DNA from: Nocardia rosealba
GTDB lineage: Bacteria; Actinomycetota; Actinomycetes; Mycobacteriales; Mycobacteriaceae
Length of the DNA: 64,000 nucleotides
Direction of reading: 5' to 3'
Assembly (NCBI RefSeq): GCF_020216065.1
Contig: NZ_JAIWNA010000004.1
Coordinates: forward strand, 62,001 to 126,000
Shown: in pieces, positions 22,929-33,653 of the stretch
Layout: each line of letters begins with the position of its first letter
How positions within the stretch are numbered: the first letter of the stretch is position 1
Position numbers and translations under genes: made by a program
The notes under the pieces: model-generated
What the model was told of the DNA's origin: nothing
Seen by the model: only the letters and a program-made list of their open reading frames with translations
Databases searched by the model: none

Positions 22929-25900
22929 TTGACGATCAACGAGAGCACCGAGATGGGCACGGGGTCGACCGCGAAAGCCGAAGGTCGTGGCCGGGCAACG
23001 GGTGTCCGGGTGTCGCTGCTCGAGCAGTTGCGCGGTGGCGCGGGATACGCGTTGGCCTTCGGTGGGCAGGGCGCGCAGTGGTTGCGTGAGCTCGAGGAGA
23101 TCGGGCGCGACAGCGCGCTGGAATCCGAGCTGACGGCGCTGGTCGGCGAGGCCGCGGCGCTGGTAGATCCGGTTGCCACCCAGTTGCTGATGGTTCGTCC
23201 CGGCGGGTTCGACCCCATGGGCTGGGTGCTCGAGAGCGAACTCGACGAGCCGGAGGAGCCGTCCTCGGCGCCGGCCGACGCGGTACTGCGGTCGGCGGCC
23301 GTATCGATGCCCGGCGTACTGCTCACCCAGCTCGCGGCGATTCGCGCGCTGCGGCTGCAGGGTCTCGACCCGGCCGAGCACGCGCCGGTCGCCGTAATCG
23401 GGCACTCCCAGGGGCTGTTCGCCGCCGAGGCGGTGCGGGCCGGTGGCGCGCGCGACGCAGAGCTGCTGGCGATTGCCCAGCTCGTCGGTGCGGCCGCCGG
23501 TCTGATCGCGCGCAGGCGCGGGCTGATGCCGGTGGGGGAGCGCTCGCCGATGGTGGCGGTGTCGAATGTCGATCCTGAGCAGTTGCGCGCGATCGTCGCC
23601 GAGGTGAGCGAAGGGGTCGACCCGGCGCAGGCCGCGGTGGTGTCGATCCGCAACGGGCGCAGGCGGGTCGTGCTGTCGGGCGCGCCCGCGCAGATCGACC
23701 GGGTGCGGGCGCGTTGCGCGCAGCTGCACGAGGAACAGAACCGTGAGCGCGAGGCGAAGATCCGTGGTGGCGCGGTGTTCTCGCCGGTCTTCGAAGACGT
23801 GACCGTCGACGTCGCCTTCCATCATCCGGCGCTGGCCGAGACCGTCGACGTGGTCGCGGGCTGGGCCCGTCAGTGCGAGCTCGACGTAGACCTGGCCGCC
23901 TCGCTCGCCCAGCAGATCCTGGTCGACCCGATCGACTGGGTCGCCATCGTCGACTCCGCCGTCGAGGCGGGCACCCAGTGGATCCTCGACCTCGGCCCCG
24001 GTGACCTGCTCTCGCGCCTGACCGGTGGTTCGCTCAAGGGCACCGGTGTCGGTGTCGTCGCGGCCGCCACGCGCGCGGGGCAGCGCAGCCTTCTCACCCC
24101 GGGTGCGGCGCCCGAACCGTCGGTGCCGTGGTCGGCGTTCGCGCCCAAGCCGGTACGCCTGCCCAACGGCCGCATCGTCGTGGAGACCGCGTTCACCCGC
24201 CTCACCGGCCGTTCACCGATCCTGCTCGCCGGCATGACGCCGACCACGGTCGACGCGAAAATCGTTGCGGCGGCGGCCAATGCGGGGCACTGGGCAGAGC
24301 TGGCCGGTGGTGGACAGGTCACCGAACAGATCTTCGCCGACCGGATGACCGAACTGCGTCAGCTGCTGCAGCCGGGCCGCGCGGTGCAGTTCAACTCGCT
24401 GTTCCTCGACCCGTACCTGTGGAAGCTGCAGCTCGGCGGCAAGCGGCTCGTGCAGAAGGCGCGCGCGGCTGGTGCGCCGCTGGACGGCGTGATCGTCACC
24501 GCGGGTATCCCCGAACTCGACGAAGCCGTCGCGCTGATCGCCGAGCTCACCGAGGTGGGTATCAGCCACGTCGCCTTCAAGCCGGGCACCGTCGCCCAGA
24601 TCCGGGCGGTGCTGCGGATCGCCGACGAGGTGCCGGACTACCCGGTGATCATGCACATCGAAGGTGGCAAGGCGGGCGGGCACCACTCCTGGGAAGACCT
24701 GGACGACCTGCTGCTGGCCACCTACGCCGAGTTGCGCGCCCGCGCCAACGTGGTCGTCTGCGTCGGCGGCGGCATCGGCACCCCCGAGCGCGCCACCGAC
24801 TACCTCACGGGTACCTGGGCCAGCAACCACGGCTACCCCGTGATGCCGCTCGACGGCGTGCTGGTCGGCACCGCGGCCATGGCCACCCTCGAGGCAACCA
24901 CCGCCCCCGAGGTGAAGCAGCTGCTCGTCGACACCCCTGGCACCCCCGACTGGGTCGGCGCGGGCACCGCGAGCGGCGGCATGGCCTCGGGCCGTAGCCA
25001 GCTCGGTGCCGACATCCACGAGATCGACAACGCCGCCTCGCGCACCGGCCGCCTGCTCGACGAGGTCGCCGGTGACGCCGACGCCGTGGCCGCGCGCCGC
25101 GACGAGATCATCGCCGCGCTCGATGCCACCGCCAAGCCGTACTTCGGCGACGTGGCGACCATGACCTACCAGCAGTGGCTGGAACGCTATGTCTCCTTGG
25201 CCGTTTCCAGCGATGTCCCGATCTCCTTCGATTGCGGCAGCGATATCGGTGACGCCATTCGCGACGCCACGCGCTCGGACTGGCTCGACATCAGCTGGCG
25301 CGACCGGTTCGCCGAGATGATGCGCCGCACCGAGGCCCGGCTGCACCCGGCCGACCGCGGCGAGATCGAAACCCTCTTCGCCGACGACGCCGACTTCGAG
25401 CACCCCGTGCAGGCGCTGTGCGCGCTGAAGAAGCAGTACCCGGCCGTCGCCGAGACCGTGCTGCATCCGGCGGACGTGCCGTTCTTCGTGTCGCTGTGCA
25501 AGACGCCGGGCAAGCCGGTGAACTTCGTGCCCGTCATCGACGCCGATGTGCGCCGCTGGTGGCGCTCGGATTCGCTGTGGCAGGCCCATGACCCGCGCTA
25601 CTCGGCCGACCAGGTGTGCGTCATCCCCGGCACCGTCGCCGTCGCGGGTATCACCCGGGTCGACGAGCCGGTGGGTGAGCTGCTCGACCGCTTCGAGCAG
25701 GACGCCGCGTTCAGCCTGGTCCGCTCGGGTGTCACCCCGGCGCCGGTGGACGCGCGCCGGGTGGCCGGTGTGGTCGCGGGCCCGATCGACACGGTGCTGG
25801 CGGCCCCTGATGTGCAGTGGGCCGGGCGCACCACCGTCAACCCGGTGCATCGCCTCGGCGCGGTATCGGAGTGGGTGGTCGAGCAGGGCAGCGCGGTGCA

Positions 25901-28900
25901 TACTGGCACCGGTGCCACCCTGACCGAAACGACCGGCCCGGAAGCCGAATTCAGCTACGTCGAGCTGGTTGTTCCGCTGCTCGGCAAGGACGCTGTGCGG
26001 ATCCGGATCACCGTCCCGACGAGCGTGTACTCCGGCGGGGCGCCGGTCATCACCGAAGCCGATGCCGAAACCGCCATGTCCGCCCTGCTCGGCGTGGCCG
26101 CCGGTGCATCGCTGCCCGACGTGAAATCCGGTGTGGCACATCTGAACCTGGCCTGGCAACCGGATCTGATCGCCGACCACGCGGGCGTCACCGGCTCGGG
26201 TCTGCCCGAGACGCTCAGCACCCTCGGCCGCACCGCACCCGACGTGCTCGTCGGCGCCTGCTGGCCCGCTGTCTTCGCGGTGCTCGGCGCGGCCCGCACG
26301 CCCGCCGGCGGTTCGGTGATCGAGGGCATGCTCGACCTGGTCCACCTGGATCACCAGATCGAACTGCTCGCCGAACTGCCCTCGGAGACAGCGATTCTCG
26401 TCGTCCGCGCCGACGGCGGCGAAGTGGTCGACACCGATATGGGTCGCGTGGTCGAGGTGGCCGTGAGCATCGGCGTCATCCTCGATCAGGGCCTCGACGC
26501 CACCCCGCTGGCCCGGTTGGTCGAACGGTTCGCCATCCGTGGCCGCAACGGCGCCGGTGAACTCACCGACCCGCCGCGGGCCGCCGGGTCCGTGTCCGGC
26601 GCGGCCACCGACACCCCGCGTCGCCGCCGTCGCGATGTGAGCATGGCCGCGCCGCGCGCCATGCACGCCTTCGCCGCCGTCTCGGGCGACCACAACCCGA
26701 TCCACACCAGTGAGGCCGCCGCCAAGCTGGCCGGCCTCGGCAGCCCGATCGTGCACGGCATGTGGCTCTCGGCCGCCGCCCAGCACGCCGTGGTGGCGGT
26801 GGATCCCGAAAGCTCCGTTCCCGCACGCACTCTCACGGCATGGACCACCCGGTTCCTCGGCATGGTGCGCCCCGGCGCGACCGTGGACGTGCGGGTGGAG
26901 CGGATCGCGGTGGACGCCGGCGCCGAGATCGTCGAGGTCTCCTGCCGCGTCGAGGGTGACCTGGTCATGACCGCGACCGGGCGCACCGCCGCCCCGAAGA
27001 CCGTGTACGCCTTCCCCGGGCAGGGCATCCAGCGCAAGGGGATGGGCCTGGACGCACTGACCCGCTCGAAGGCGGCCAAGCAGGTGTGGGAGCGTGCCGA
27101 CGCGCACACCCGCGAAGCACTCGGTTTCTCGATCCTGGCGGTGGTGCGCGACAACCCCACCTACCTCAAGGCGCGCGGTGTCGAACACCGTCACCCCGAC
27201 GGTGTGCTGCACCTGACCCAGTTCACCCAGGTCGCCATGGCGACCCTCGGTGTCGCCCAGGTCGCCGAGCTGCGCGAAGCCGGTGCCTTCGTCGAAGGCG
27301 CCATGCTGGCCGGGCACTCGGTGGGTGAGTACAACGCACTCGCCGCCGTGGCCGGTGTGCTGCCGCTGGAAGCCGTGCTCGAGGTGGTGTTCCAGCGCGG
27401 TTCGGCCATGCACGAGCTGGTCCCGCGTGACGCGCAGGGTCGCAGCGACTACCGGATGGCCGCCATCCGCCCGTCGCAGATCGCCCTGCCCGACGACGAG
27501 GTCATCGACTTCGTCACCGGCATCGGCGAAGCGACCGGTGAATTCCTCGAGGTCGTGAATCTGAACCTGCGCGGCTCGCAGTACGCCATCGCGGGCACCG
27601 TCGCCGGGCTCGAAGCCCTGGAGACCGAGATCGACCGTCGCCGCGCCGAGTTCGGTGGCAAGCGGGCGTTCATCCTGGTCCCCGGTATCGACGTGCCGTT
27701 CCACTCCTCGGTGCTGCGCGACGGCGTGCCGGAGTTCCGGCACAAGCTCGAGCAGCTGCTGCCCACCGAGGTACACCCGGAGGTGCTCGTCGGGCGCTAC
27801 ATCCCGAACCTGGTGCCGCGGCCGTTCTCGCTGGAGCGTGAATTCCTCACCGAGATCGCCGAACTCGTGCCGTCGGAGCCGCTGCAAGCGGTGCTCGCCG
27901 ACTTCGACAGCTGGGCCGAGCGCGACGCCGAACTGTGCCGCGTGGTGCTGATCGAGCTGCTGGCCTGGCAGTTCGCCAGCCCGGTCCGCTGGATCGAGAC
28001 CCAGGACCTGCTGTTCACCGACACCGCCCATGGTGGTCTCGGCGTGGAGCGTTTCGTCGAGATCGGTCTCGGTGCCACTCCGACCGTGGCGAACCTGGCG
28101 AGCCAGACGCTGAAGCTGCCCGCGTTCGGTGGGGCGACGGTCGAGGTGGTCAATGTCGAGCGCGACGCCGCGGTCGTCTACTCCACCGACACCGATCCCG
28201 CGCCGGTCGAGGACGACATCGAGGAGACCCCGGCCGCCGAAACCCCCGCTGCCGCAGCCGCTCCCGTGGCCGCCGCACCGGTGGCGACCGGCGGACCGCG
28301 CCCCGACGACATCGCCTTCACCGCCGCCGACGCCACCCGCGTGCTCATCGCGCTGTGGACCAAGCTGCGCCTGGATCAGATCGGCCCGGTCGACACCATC
28401 GAAAGCCTCTGCGACGGTGTGTCCTCGCGGCGCAACCAGCTGCTGGTCGACCTCGGCGCGGAGCTCTCGCTCGGTGCCATCGACGGTGCCGCCGACGCCG
28501 ACATGGGCGCGCTCGCGGCCACCGTCGAACGCCTGGCCCGCACCTACAAGCCGTTCGGCACCGTGCTCACCGACGCCATCGGCGACCACCTGCGCAAGGT
28601 CTTCGGGCCGTCGGGCAAGCGGCCCGCCGCCATCGCCGACCGGGTCAAGAAGGTCTGGGAACTCGGTGACGGCTGGGCCAGCCACGTCACCGCCGAGGTC
28701 TCGCTCGGCACCCGCGAAGGTGCCAGCGTGCGCGGCGGGGACCTCGGCGGACTCGTCGGTGGCGCTCTCACCGACGCTGCCTCCGTCGATGCCGCCATCG
28801 ACGCGGCCGTGCAGGCTGTCGCCGCCCGGCGCGGGGTCGCGGTCTCGCTGCCCTCGGCCGGTGGCGCGTCGGGCGGCACCGTCGACGCGGCCGCGCTGGG

Positions 28901-31900
28901 TGAGTTCACCGAGCAGATCACCGGTCGCGACGGCGTGCTCGCCACGGCGGCTCGCGTGGTGCTCGAGCAGCTCGGCCTCAGCGAGCAGGTGAGCGCACCC
29001 GAAGCCACCCCCGATACCCTCGTCGACCTGGTGTCGGCCGAACTGGGTTCGGATTGGCCGCGTCTGGTCGCTCCCGCGTTCGACGCTCGCAAGGCCGTCC
29101 TCATCGACGACCGCTGGGCCACCGCCCGCGAGGATCTCGCCAAGATGTGGCTCGGCAACGACGCCGAGACCGCCCAGCTGTCGATCGACGGCTACTACGG
29201 TGCCGGGGAAGCGGTTGCAGCACAGGCGAACTGGTGGCGTCAGCGGGCCATGCACGAGGCCCGCTCGGTGCTGGCCGGGGTGTACGCGCAGATCGCGCAG
29301 GTCGCCCTCGACACCAGCGAACCGGGGCTGTGGTCCGACGACGTCGCCGTGATCACCGGTGCCAGCAAGGGTTCCATCGCCGCCGCCGTCACCGGCAAGC
29401 TGCTCGCCGGCGGTGCCACCGTGGTGGTGACCACCTCGAGCCTGAACGACGAACGGCTGCGGTTCTACCGTTCGCTGTATCGCGACAACGCCCGCCACGG
29501 CGCGGCGCTGTGGGTCGTCCCCGCCAACATGGCCTCCTACCAGGATCTGGACGCGCTCATCGAGTGGGTCGGGTCCGAGCAGGTCGACAACGCCGGTGGC
29601 GCCAAGATCAAGGTCAAGGACGCCATGACTCCGACGCTGCTGCTGCCGTTCGCGGCGCCGCGCGTCGCGGGTGATCTCGCCGACGCCGGTGCGCGTGCCG
29701 AGATGGAGATGCGCGTGCTGCTGTGGTCGGTGGAGCGGTTGATCGGCGGCTTGTCCGCCCTCGGCGCCGATCATGACGTCGACGCGAAACTGCATGTGGT
29801 GCTTCCGGGTTCGCCCAACCGTGGCCTCTTCGGTGGCGACGGTGCCTACGGCGAGTCCAAGGCCGCGCTCGACGCCGTGGTCGCCAAGTGGCGGGCCGAG
29901 AAGTCGTGGGCCGCACGGGTCACCCTGGTGCACGCGCTGATCGGCTGGGTGCGCGGCACCGGGCTGATGGGGCACAACGACCCGATGGTCGAGGCCGTCG
30001 AGGCGGCGGGCGTGCACACCTGGTCGACCACCGAGATGGCCGACGAACTGCTGAAGTGGTGCACCTCGCGTGCCCGTCAGGTGACGGTCACCGGCCCGCA
30101 GCAGATCGACCTCACCGGCGGCCTGGCCCGCGCCAAGCTCGACCTGCCCGCGCTGGCCAAGCAGGCACAGGAAGCCGCGGCCGCGGCCGAGGAGGAAGCG
30201 GCGACCGCCGCGACCATCGCCGCGCTGCCCGCACCGCCGACCATGAGCTCGGCGCTGCCGGTGCCCGAATGGGGCGAGGTGACCGCCGATCTCAGCGAGA
30301 TGGTCGTCATCGTCGGCGCGGGCGAGCTCGGCCCGTACGGCTCCGCGCGCACCCGTTTCGAGATGGAGGTCGAGGACGAGCTGTCGGCCGCGGGCGTGCT
30401 CGAGCTGGCCTGGACCACCGGTCTGATCCGCTGGGAGAACGAGCCGAAGCCGGGCTGGTACGACACCGAATCCGGGGACTTCGTGCCCGAGGAAGAGGTG
30501 GCCGAGCGCTACCACGACACCGTCGTCGAACGCTGCGGTGTGCGCCGCTACGAAGACGACGGCGCCATGCTCGACAATGCCGCCCCGCTGCTCACCTCGG
30601 TGTTCCTCGACCAGGACCTGTCGTTCACGGTGGCGAGCGAGGCCGAGGCCCGCGCGTTCCACACGGCCGATCCCGAGCACACGGTGATCACCCCGGTCGC
30701 CGATTCCAGCGACTGGACCGTCACCCGCAAGGCGGGCACCGAGATCCGGGTCCCGCGCAAGGCGAAGCTGTCGCGCGTGGTCGGCGGTCAGATCCCCACC
30801 GGCTGGGACCCGACCATCTGGGGCATCTCCGCCGACATGGCGGCCTCGATCGACCGGGTGGCGCTGTGGAACATCGTCTGCACCGTCGACGCGTTCGTCT
30901 CGGCGGGCTTCAGTCCCGACGAGCTGATGAGCTGGGTGCACCCGAGCCTGGTGGCCAACACCCAGGGCACCGGCATGGGCGGCATGTCCTCGATGCGCTC
31001 GCTCTACGTCGACAACCTGCTCGGCGAGCCGCGCCCGAACGACATCCTGCAGGAGGCACTGCCCAACGTCGCACTCGCGCACGTGGTGCAGTCCTACGTC
31101 GGCAGCTACGGCGCGATGGTGCACCCGGTCGCGGCGTGCGCGACGGCGGCGGTGTCGGTGGAGGAGGGCGTCGACAAGATCCGGCTCGGCAAGGCCGAGG
31201 TCGTGGTCGCCGGTGGTTACGACGATCTCGGTATCGAGGGCATCGTCGGCTTCGGTGACATGTCGGCCACCGCCGACTCGGCGGCCATGCGCGCCAAGGG
31301 CATCAGCGACCGGTACTTCTCCCGCGCCAACGACCGCCGTCGCGGCGGCTTCGTCGAATCCCAGGGTGGCGGTACCGTGCTGCTGGCCCGCGGTGACGTG
31401 GCCGTGGAGATGGGCCTGCCGGTGCTGGGCGTACTCGCCTTCGCGCAGTCCTTCGCCGACGGCGTGCACACCTCCATCCCGGCACCGGGTCTCGGTGCGC
31501 TGGGTGCGGGGCGTGGCGGCAGCGGTTCGCGGCTGGCGGCCGAGTTGCGCAAACTCGGCGTCACCCCGGACGACATCGCGGTGATCTCCAAGCACGACAC
31601 CTCCACCGCCGCCAACGATCCCAACGAGTCCGAGCTGCACGAGCGGCTCGCGGGCGCACTGGGTCGCAGCGAGGGCGCACCGCTGTTCGTGGTGTCGCAG
31701 AAGAGCCTCACCGGCCACGCCAAGGGCGGCGCGGCGGCCTTCCAGCTCATCGGCCTGTGCCAGGTGCTGGAAAACGGTGTGGTGCCGCCGAACCGGAGCC
31801 TGGACTGTGTCGACGAGAAGATGCAGGCCTACCCGCATCTGGTGTGGGCACGCGAACCGCTGCGCTTCGGCGAGAAGTTCGCGCTCAAGGCGGGTCTGGT

Positions 31901-32258
31901 GACCTCGCTCGGCTTCGGACACGTGTCGGGTCTGCTCGCGGTGGTGCATCCGCAGGCGTTCCTCGCCGCGATCGAACCGGGCGCGCGGGCGGAGTACCAG
32001 GAGCGGGCGCAGGCACGTCAGCTGGCGGGCAGGCAGCGTTTCGCCGAGGCCATGTGCGGCGGCGCGGCACTGTACGAGAAGCCGGCCGATCGTCGCCTCG
32101 GCGCCGACGGCACCCCGGCCAAGCAGGTCCGGCAGCTCGAGGCCGACATGCTGCTCTCGCCGACGGCGCGCCTCGACCAGGGGCTGTACCGGGCCAACGG
32201 AATCGGTTGCGAGACCGGGCTGCTCGGTTCCGCTCCGCAGACCAGCGAAGCGTCGTAG
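22929..32258 (+). CDS. fas: Type I fatty acid synthase (FAS-I)
   Basis: 3109 aa; mycobacterial FAS-I is about 3070. One polypeptide performs de novo acyl-CoA synthesis in the cytoplasm. Domain order and landmarks (approximate residues): acetyltransferase with GHSQG (157), enoyl reductase with GMTPTTVDAK (435), dehydratase with SGDHNPIH (1252), malonyl/palmitoyl transferase with GHSVGEY (1461), ACP with a phosphopantetheine Ser in DGVSSRRNQ (1831), ketoreductase with VITGASKGS (2143), ketosynthase with Cys in AACATAAVS (2735), His in SKHDTS (2888) and GHAKGG (2929). The start is a TTG after AGAAGGAAG (alternative ATG at 22953). acpS follows after 11 bases. Its antisense strand carries a very long spurious frame. 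Confidence 0.97.
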   Translation: MTINESTEMGTGSTAKAEGRGRATGVRVSLLEQLRGGAGYALAFGGQGAQWLRELEEIGRDSALESELTALVGEAAALVDPVATQLLMVRPGGFDPMGWVLESELDEPEEPSSAPADAVLRSAAVSMPGVLLTQLAAIRALRLQGLDPAEHAPVAVIGHSQGLFAAEAVRAGGARDAELLAIAQLVGAAAGLIARRRGLMPVGERSPMVAVSNVDPEQLRAIVAEVSEGVDPAQAAVVSIRNGRRRVVLSGAPAQIDRVRARCAQLHEEQNREREAKIRGGAVFSPVFEDVTVDVAFHHPALAETVDVVAGWARQCELDVDLAASLAQQILVDPIDWVAIVDSAVEAGTQWILDLGPGDLLSRLTGGSLKGTGVGVVAAATRAGQRSLLTPGAAPEPSVPWSAFAPKPVRLPNGRIVVETAFTRLTGRSPILLAGMTPTTVDAKIVAAAANAGHWAELAGGGQVTEQIFADRMTELRQLLQPGRAVQFNSLFLDPYLWKLQLGGKRLVQKARAAGAPLDGVIVTAGIPELDEAVALIAELTEVGISHVAFKPGTVAQIRAVLRIADEVPDYPVIMHIEGGKAGGHHSWEDLDDLLLATYAELRARANVVVCVGGGIGTPERATDYLTGTWASNHGYPVMPLDGVLVGTAAMATLEATTAPEVKQLLVDTPGTPDWVGAGTASGGMASGRSQLGADIHEIDNAASRTGRLLDEVAGDADAVAARRDEIIAALDATAKPYFGDVATMTYQQWLERYVSLAVSSDVPISFDCGSDIGDAIRDATRSDWLDISWRDRFAEMMRRTEARLHPADRGEIETLFADDADFEHPVQALCALKKQYPAVAETVLHPADVPFFVSLCKTPGKPVNFVPVIDADVRRWWRSDSLWQAHDPRYSADQVCVIPGTVAVAGITRVDEPVGELLDRFEQDAAFSLVRSGVTPAPVDARRVAGVVAGPIDTVLAAPDVQWAGRTTVNPVHRLGAVSEWVVEQGSAVHTGTGATLTETTGPEAEFSYVELVVPLLGKDAVRIRITVPTSVYSGGAPVITEADAETAMSALLGVAAGASLPDVKSGVAHLNLAWQPDLIADHAGVTGSGLPETLSTLGRTAPDVLVGACWPAVFAVLGAARTPAGGSVIEGMLDLVHLDHQIELLAELPSETAILVVRADGGEVVDTDMGRVVEVAVSIGVILDQGLDATPLARLVERFAIRGRNGAGELTDPPRAAGSVSGAATDTPRRRRRDVSMAAPRAMHAFAAVSGDHNPIHTSEAAAKLAGLGSPIVHGMWLSAAAQHAVVAVDPESSVPARTLTAWTTRFLGMVRPGATVDVRVERIAVDAGAEIVEVSCRVEGDLVMTATGRTAAPKTVYAFPGQGIQRKGMGLDALTRSKAAKQVWERADAHTREALGFSILAVVRDNPTYLKARGVEHRHPDGVLHLTQFTQVAMATLGVAQVAELREAGAFVEGAMLAGHSVGEYNALAAVAGVLPLEAVLEVVFQRGSAMHELVPRDAQGRSDYRMAAIRPSQIALPDDEVIDFVTGIGEATGEFLEVVNLNLRGSQYAIAGTVAGLEALETEIDRRRAEFGGKRAFILVPGIDVPFHSSVLRDGVPEFRHKLEQLLPTEVHPEVLVGRYIPNLVPRPFSLEREFLTEIAELVPSEPLQAVLADFDSWAERDAELCRVVLIELLAWQFASPVRWIETQDLLFTDTAHGGLGVERFVEIGLGATPTVANLASQTLKLPAFGGATVEVVNVERDAAVVYSTDTDPAPVEDDIEETPAAETPAAAAAPVAAAPVATGGPRPDDIAFTAADATRVLIALWTKLRLDQIGPVDTIESLCDGVSSRRNQLLVDLGAELSLGAIDGAADADMGALAATVERLARTYKPFGTVLTDAIGDHLRKVFGPSGKRPAAIADRVKKVWELGDGWASHVTAEVSLGTREGASVRGGDLGGLVGGALTDAASVDAAIDAAVQAVAARRGVAVSLPSAGGASGGTVDAAALGEFTEQITGRDGVLATAARVVLEQLGLSEQVSAPEATPDTLVDLVSAELGSDWPRLVAPAFDARKAVLIDDRWATAREDLAKMWLGNDAETAQLSIDGYYGAGEAVAAQANWWRQRAMHEARSVLAGVYAQIAQVALDTSEPGLWSDDVAVITGASKGSIAAAVTGKLLAGGATVVVTTSSLNDERLRFYRSLYRDNARHGAALWVVPANMASYQDLDALIEWVGSEQVDNAGGAKIKVKDAMTPTLLLPFAAPRVAGDLADAGARAEMEMRVLLWSVERLIGGLSALGADHDVDAKLHVVLPGSPNRGLFGGDGAYGESKAALDAVVAKWRAEKSWAARVTLVHALIGWVRGTGLMGHNDPMVEAVEAAGVHTWSTTEMADELLKWCTSRARQVTVTGPQQIDLTGGLARAKLDLPALAKQAQEAAAAAEEEAATAATIAALPAPPTMSSALPVPEWGEVTADLSEMVVIVGAGELGPYGSARTRFEMEVEDELSAAGVLELAWTTGLIRWENEPKPGWYDTESGDFVPEEEVAERYHDTVVERCGVRRYEDDGAMLDNAAPLLTSVFLDQDLSFTVASEAEARAFHTADPEHTVITPVADSSDWTVTRKAGTEIRVPRKAKLSRVVGGQIPTGWDPTIWGISADMAASIDRVALWNIVCTVDAFVSAGFSPDELMSWVHPSLVANTQGTGMGGMSSMRSLYVDNLLGEPRPNDILQEALPNVALAHVVQSYVGSYGAMVHPVAACATAAVSVEEGVDKIRLGKAEVVVAGGYDDLGIEGIVGFGDMSATADSAAMRAKGISDRYFSRANDRRRGGFVESQGGGTVLLARGDVAVEMGLPVLGVLAFAQSFADGVHTSIPAPGLGALGAGRGGSGSRLAAELRKLGVTPDDIAVISKHDTSTAANDPNESELHERLAGALGRSEGAPLFVVSQKSLTGHAKGGAAAFQLIGLCQVLENGVVPPNRSLDCVDEKMQAYPHLVWAREPLRFGEKFALKAGLVTSLGFGHVSGLLAVVHPQAFLAAIEPGARAEYQERAQARQLAGRQRFAEAMCGGAALYEKPADRRLGADGTPAKQVRQLEADMLLSPTARLDQGLYRANGIGCETGLLGSAPQTSEAS

Positions 32259-32269
32259 GCTGCCGCTTC

Positions 32270-32707
32270 GTGACGATTCTCGGTATCGGCTTGGACCTGG
32301 TCACCATTTCCGAGTTCGCCGAACAGCTGCAGCGGCCCGGGTCGGCCATGCTCAGGGAGACGTTCACCGCCGGTGAACGCCGCTACTGCCAGAGCAAGCA
32401 GACCGACCCGGCCCGCAGCTTCGCCGCCCGCTGGGCCGCGAAGGAGGCGGTGCTCAAAGCCTGGGCGTCGTCGCGTTTCGCGCGCAGCCCGCAGATCGGG
32501 GACAACCCGTATCCGCTGATCGAAGTGGTCAACGACGCGTGGGGCAGGCCGAGTATCAAACTGCACGGCCTGGCCGCGGAGTTCCTGCCGCGCGTGCGCG
32601 TGCACCTGTCGCTGACCCACGACGGCGACACTGCCGCGGCCATGGTGGTTCTCGAAGATCCGGGTGAACTAGCCGACCTCATCGAAGGACGGGTAGGAAA
32701 CTCCTAG
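32270..32707 (+). CDS. acpS: Holo-ACP synthase for FAS-I
   Basis: 145 aa. It transfers phosphopantetheine from CoA to the ACP domain of the adjacent FAS-I. AcpS motifs are GIGLDLVTISEFA (Mg-binding Asp) and FAARWAAKEAVLKAW (Glu/Lys), with the C-terminal VHLSLTHDGDTAAAMV. The GTG at 32270 is 11 bases after the fas stop, so the genes form an operon. An insertion of about 15 residues (SSRFARSPQIGDNPYPL) is typical of the actinobacterial FAS-I-associated type. Confidence 0.95.
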   Translation: MTILGIGLDLVTISEFAEQLQRPGSAMLRETFTAGERRYCQSKQTDPARSFAARWAAKEAVLKAWASSRFARSPQIGDNPYPLIEVVNDAWGRPSIKLHGLAAEFLPRVRVHLSLTHDGDTAAAMVVLEDPGELADLIEGRVGNS

Positions 32708-32725
32708 CGCCGCAGACGTTCCGGG

Positions 32726-32755
32726 CCCGGGTCGAGGTCACTCCTCCGACCCGGG
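32726..32755. terminator. Bidirectional hairpin between acpS and tetR
   Basis: CCCGGGTCG (32726-32734) pairs with CGACCCGGG (32747-32755). It spans the stop codon of the minus-strand TetR gene and lies 18 bases beyond the acpS stop. Confidence 0.6.
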
Positions 32756-33370
32756 TCCTTTCGCGTGCCTGGACTCCTTCTCGGCGACCAGCAGATACGC
32801 CACCATCAGCCGCTTGAGTTCGGCGACGGCGTCGGCGTTGGACTGCTCGTCCTGCACCGAGAAGTTGAGCATCGAATAGACGACGTGCACCAGCACCTCG
32901 GCCATCATCGTGCGCCGGGCGCGGGGAGTGCGCGGGGTGAGCGGCCGCAGCATCTGCGACACGACCTCGGCGAACTCCTTCTCGTGCAAAGCGCCCGTCG
33001 CCCGGGTGGACGGGGTGGACTGCATCGCCAGCCACACCTCGCGCCGCGACGGATCGGTGGTCCACAGATTCGCCAGGTGATCGACGAACTGGTTCATGTG
33101 CCGCAACCAGTCCAGCGACGGCACCTCGCCGTGGAAATCGGCCAGCTCGCGCGAAACCGCGACGAGGTCTTGCCGATTCAGCTCACAGACGATCACGTAC
33201 TTGTTGGCGAAGAACTGATAGAGCGTGCCGATCGGCACCTCGGCGCGCTGGGCGACCTCTTCACAGGTGAACGATTCGAAACCCACCTCGACCAGCAGTT
33301 CTCGCGAAGCCTGCAGCAATGCGTCGAACTTGCGCTTGCTGCGCTCCTGGGTGGGCCGCTTGCGCGGCAT
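32738..33370 (-). CDS. TetR-family regulator convergent with fas-acpS
   Basis: 210 aa. HTH at about residues 20-60 (FTCEEVAQRAEVPIGTLYQFFANKY) and a helical ligand domain of the kind seen in lipid-related TetR proteins (VWLAMQSTPSTRATGALHEKE). Position next to fas-acpS suggests a lipid role but it is not the obvious counterpart of FasR, and its target is unknown. The ATG at 33370 has AGGA upstream; a longer reading from GTG 33451 would add a low-complexity tail. Confidence 0.85.
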   Translation of the reverse strand: MPRKRPTQERSKRKFDALLQASRELLVEVGFESFTCEEVAQRAEVPIGTLYQFFANKYVIVCELNRQDLVAVSRELADFHGEVPSLDWLRHMNQFVDHLANLWTTDPSRREVWLAMQSTPSTRATGALHEKEFAEVVSQMLRPLTPRTPRARRTMMAEVLVHVVYSMLNFSVQDEQSNADAVAELKRLMVAYLLVAEKESRHAKGPGSEE

Positions 33371-33653
33371 CAATTCCTGTGGATCGTCCTGCAATTCCAG
33401 CGCGGGGTCCGGGCGGTGCTGCTTGGACCGGGCCTGCGCATGTACTTCCACCCATCCAGGCTAGCGCTAGAGGGACCTATACGACATCCGCATACCCGAA
33501 GCGTGTCAGGAACCGGTGTGATTCCCACCCATCCGACCCGTGACCGGTGACGAATCATCAGATGAGCGTGCGTGCATCCGCACGCTGATTCGCGGTTCGT
33601 ACCGCACCGCGTCGCACAGGGGCATCGTTTCGCTACAGGGGAAGGCAAGACTG

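Noticed and set aside
24213..31949. Antisense open frame of about 2578 codons across FAS-I
   Set aside because: It lies opposite the highly conserved FAS-I frame, is dominated by His/Asp/Gly/Arg runs expected from complementing GC-rich codons, and shows no recognisable domain.
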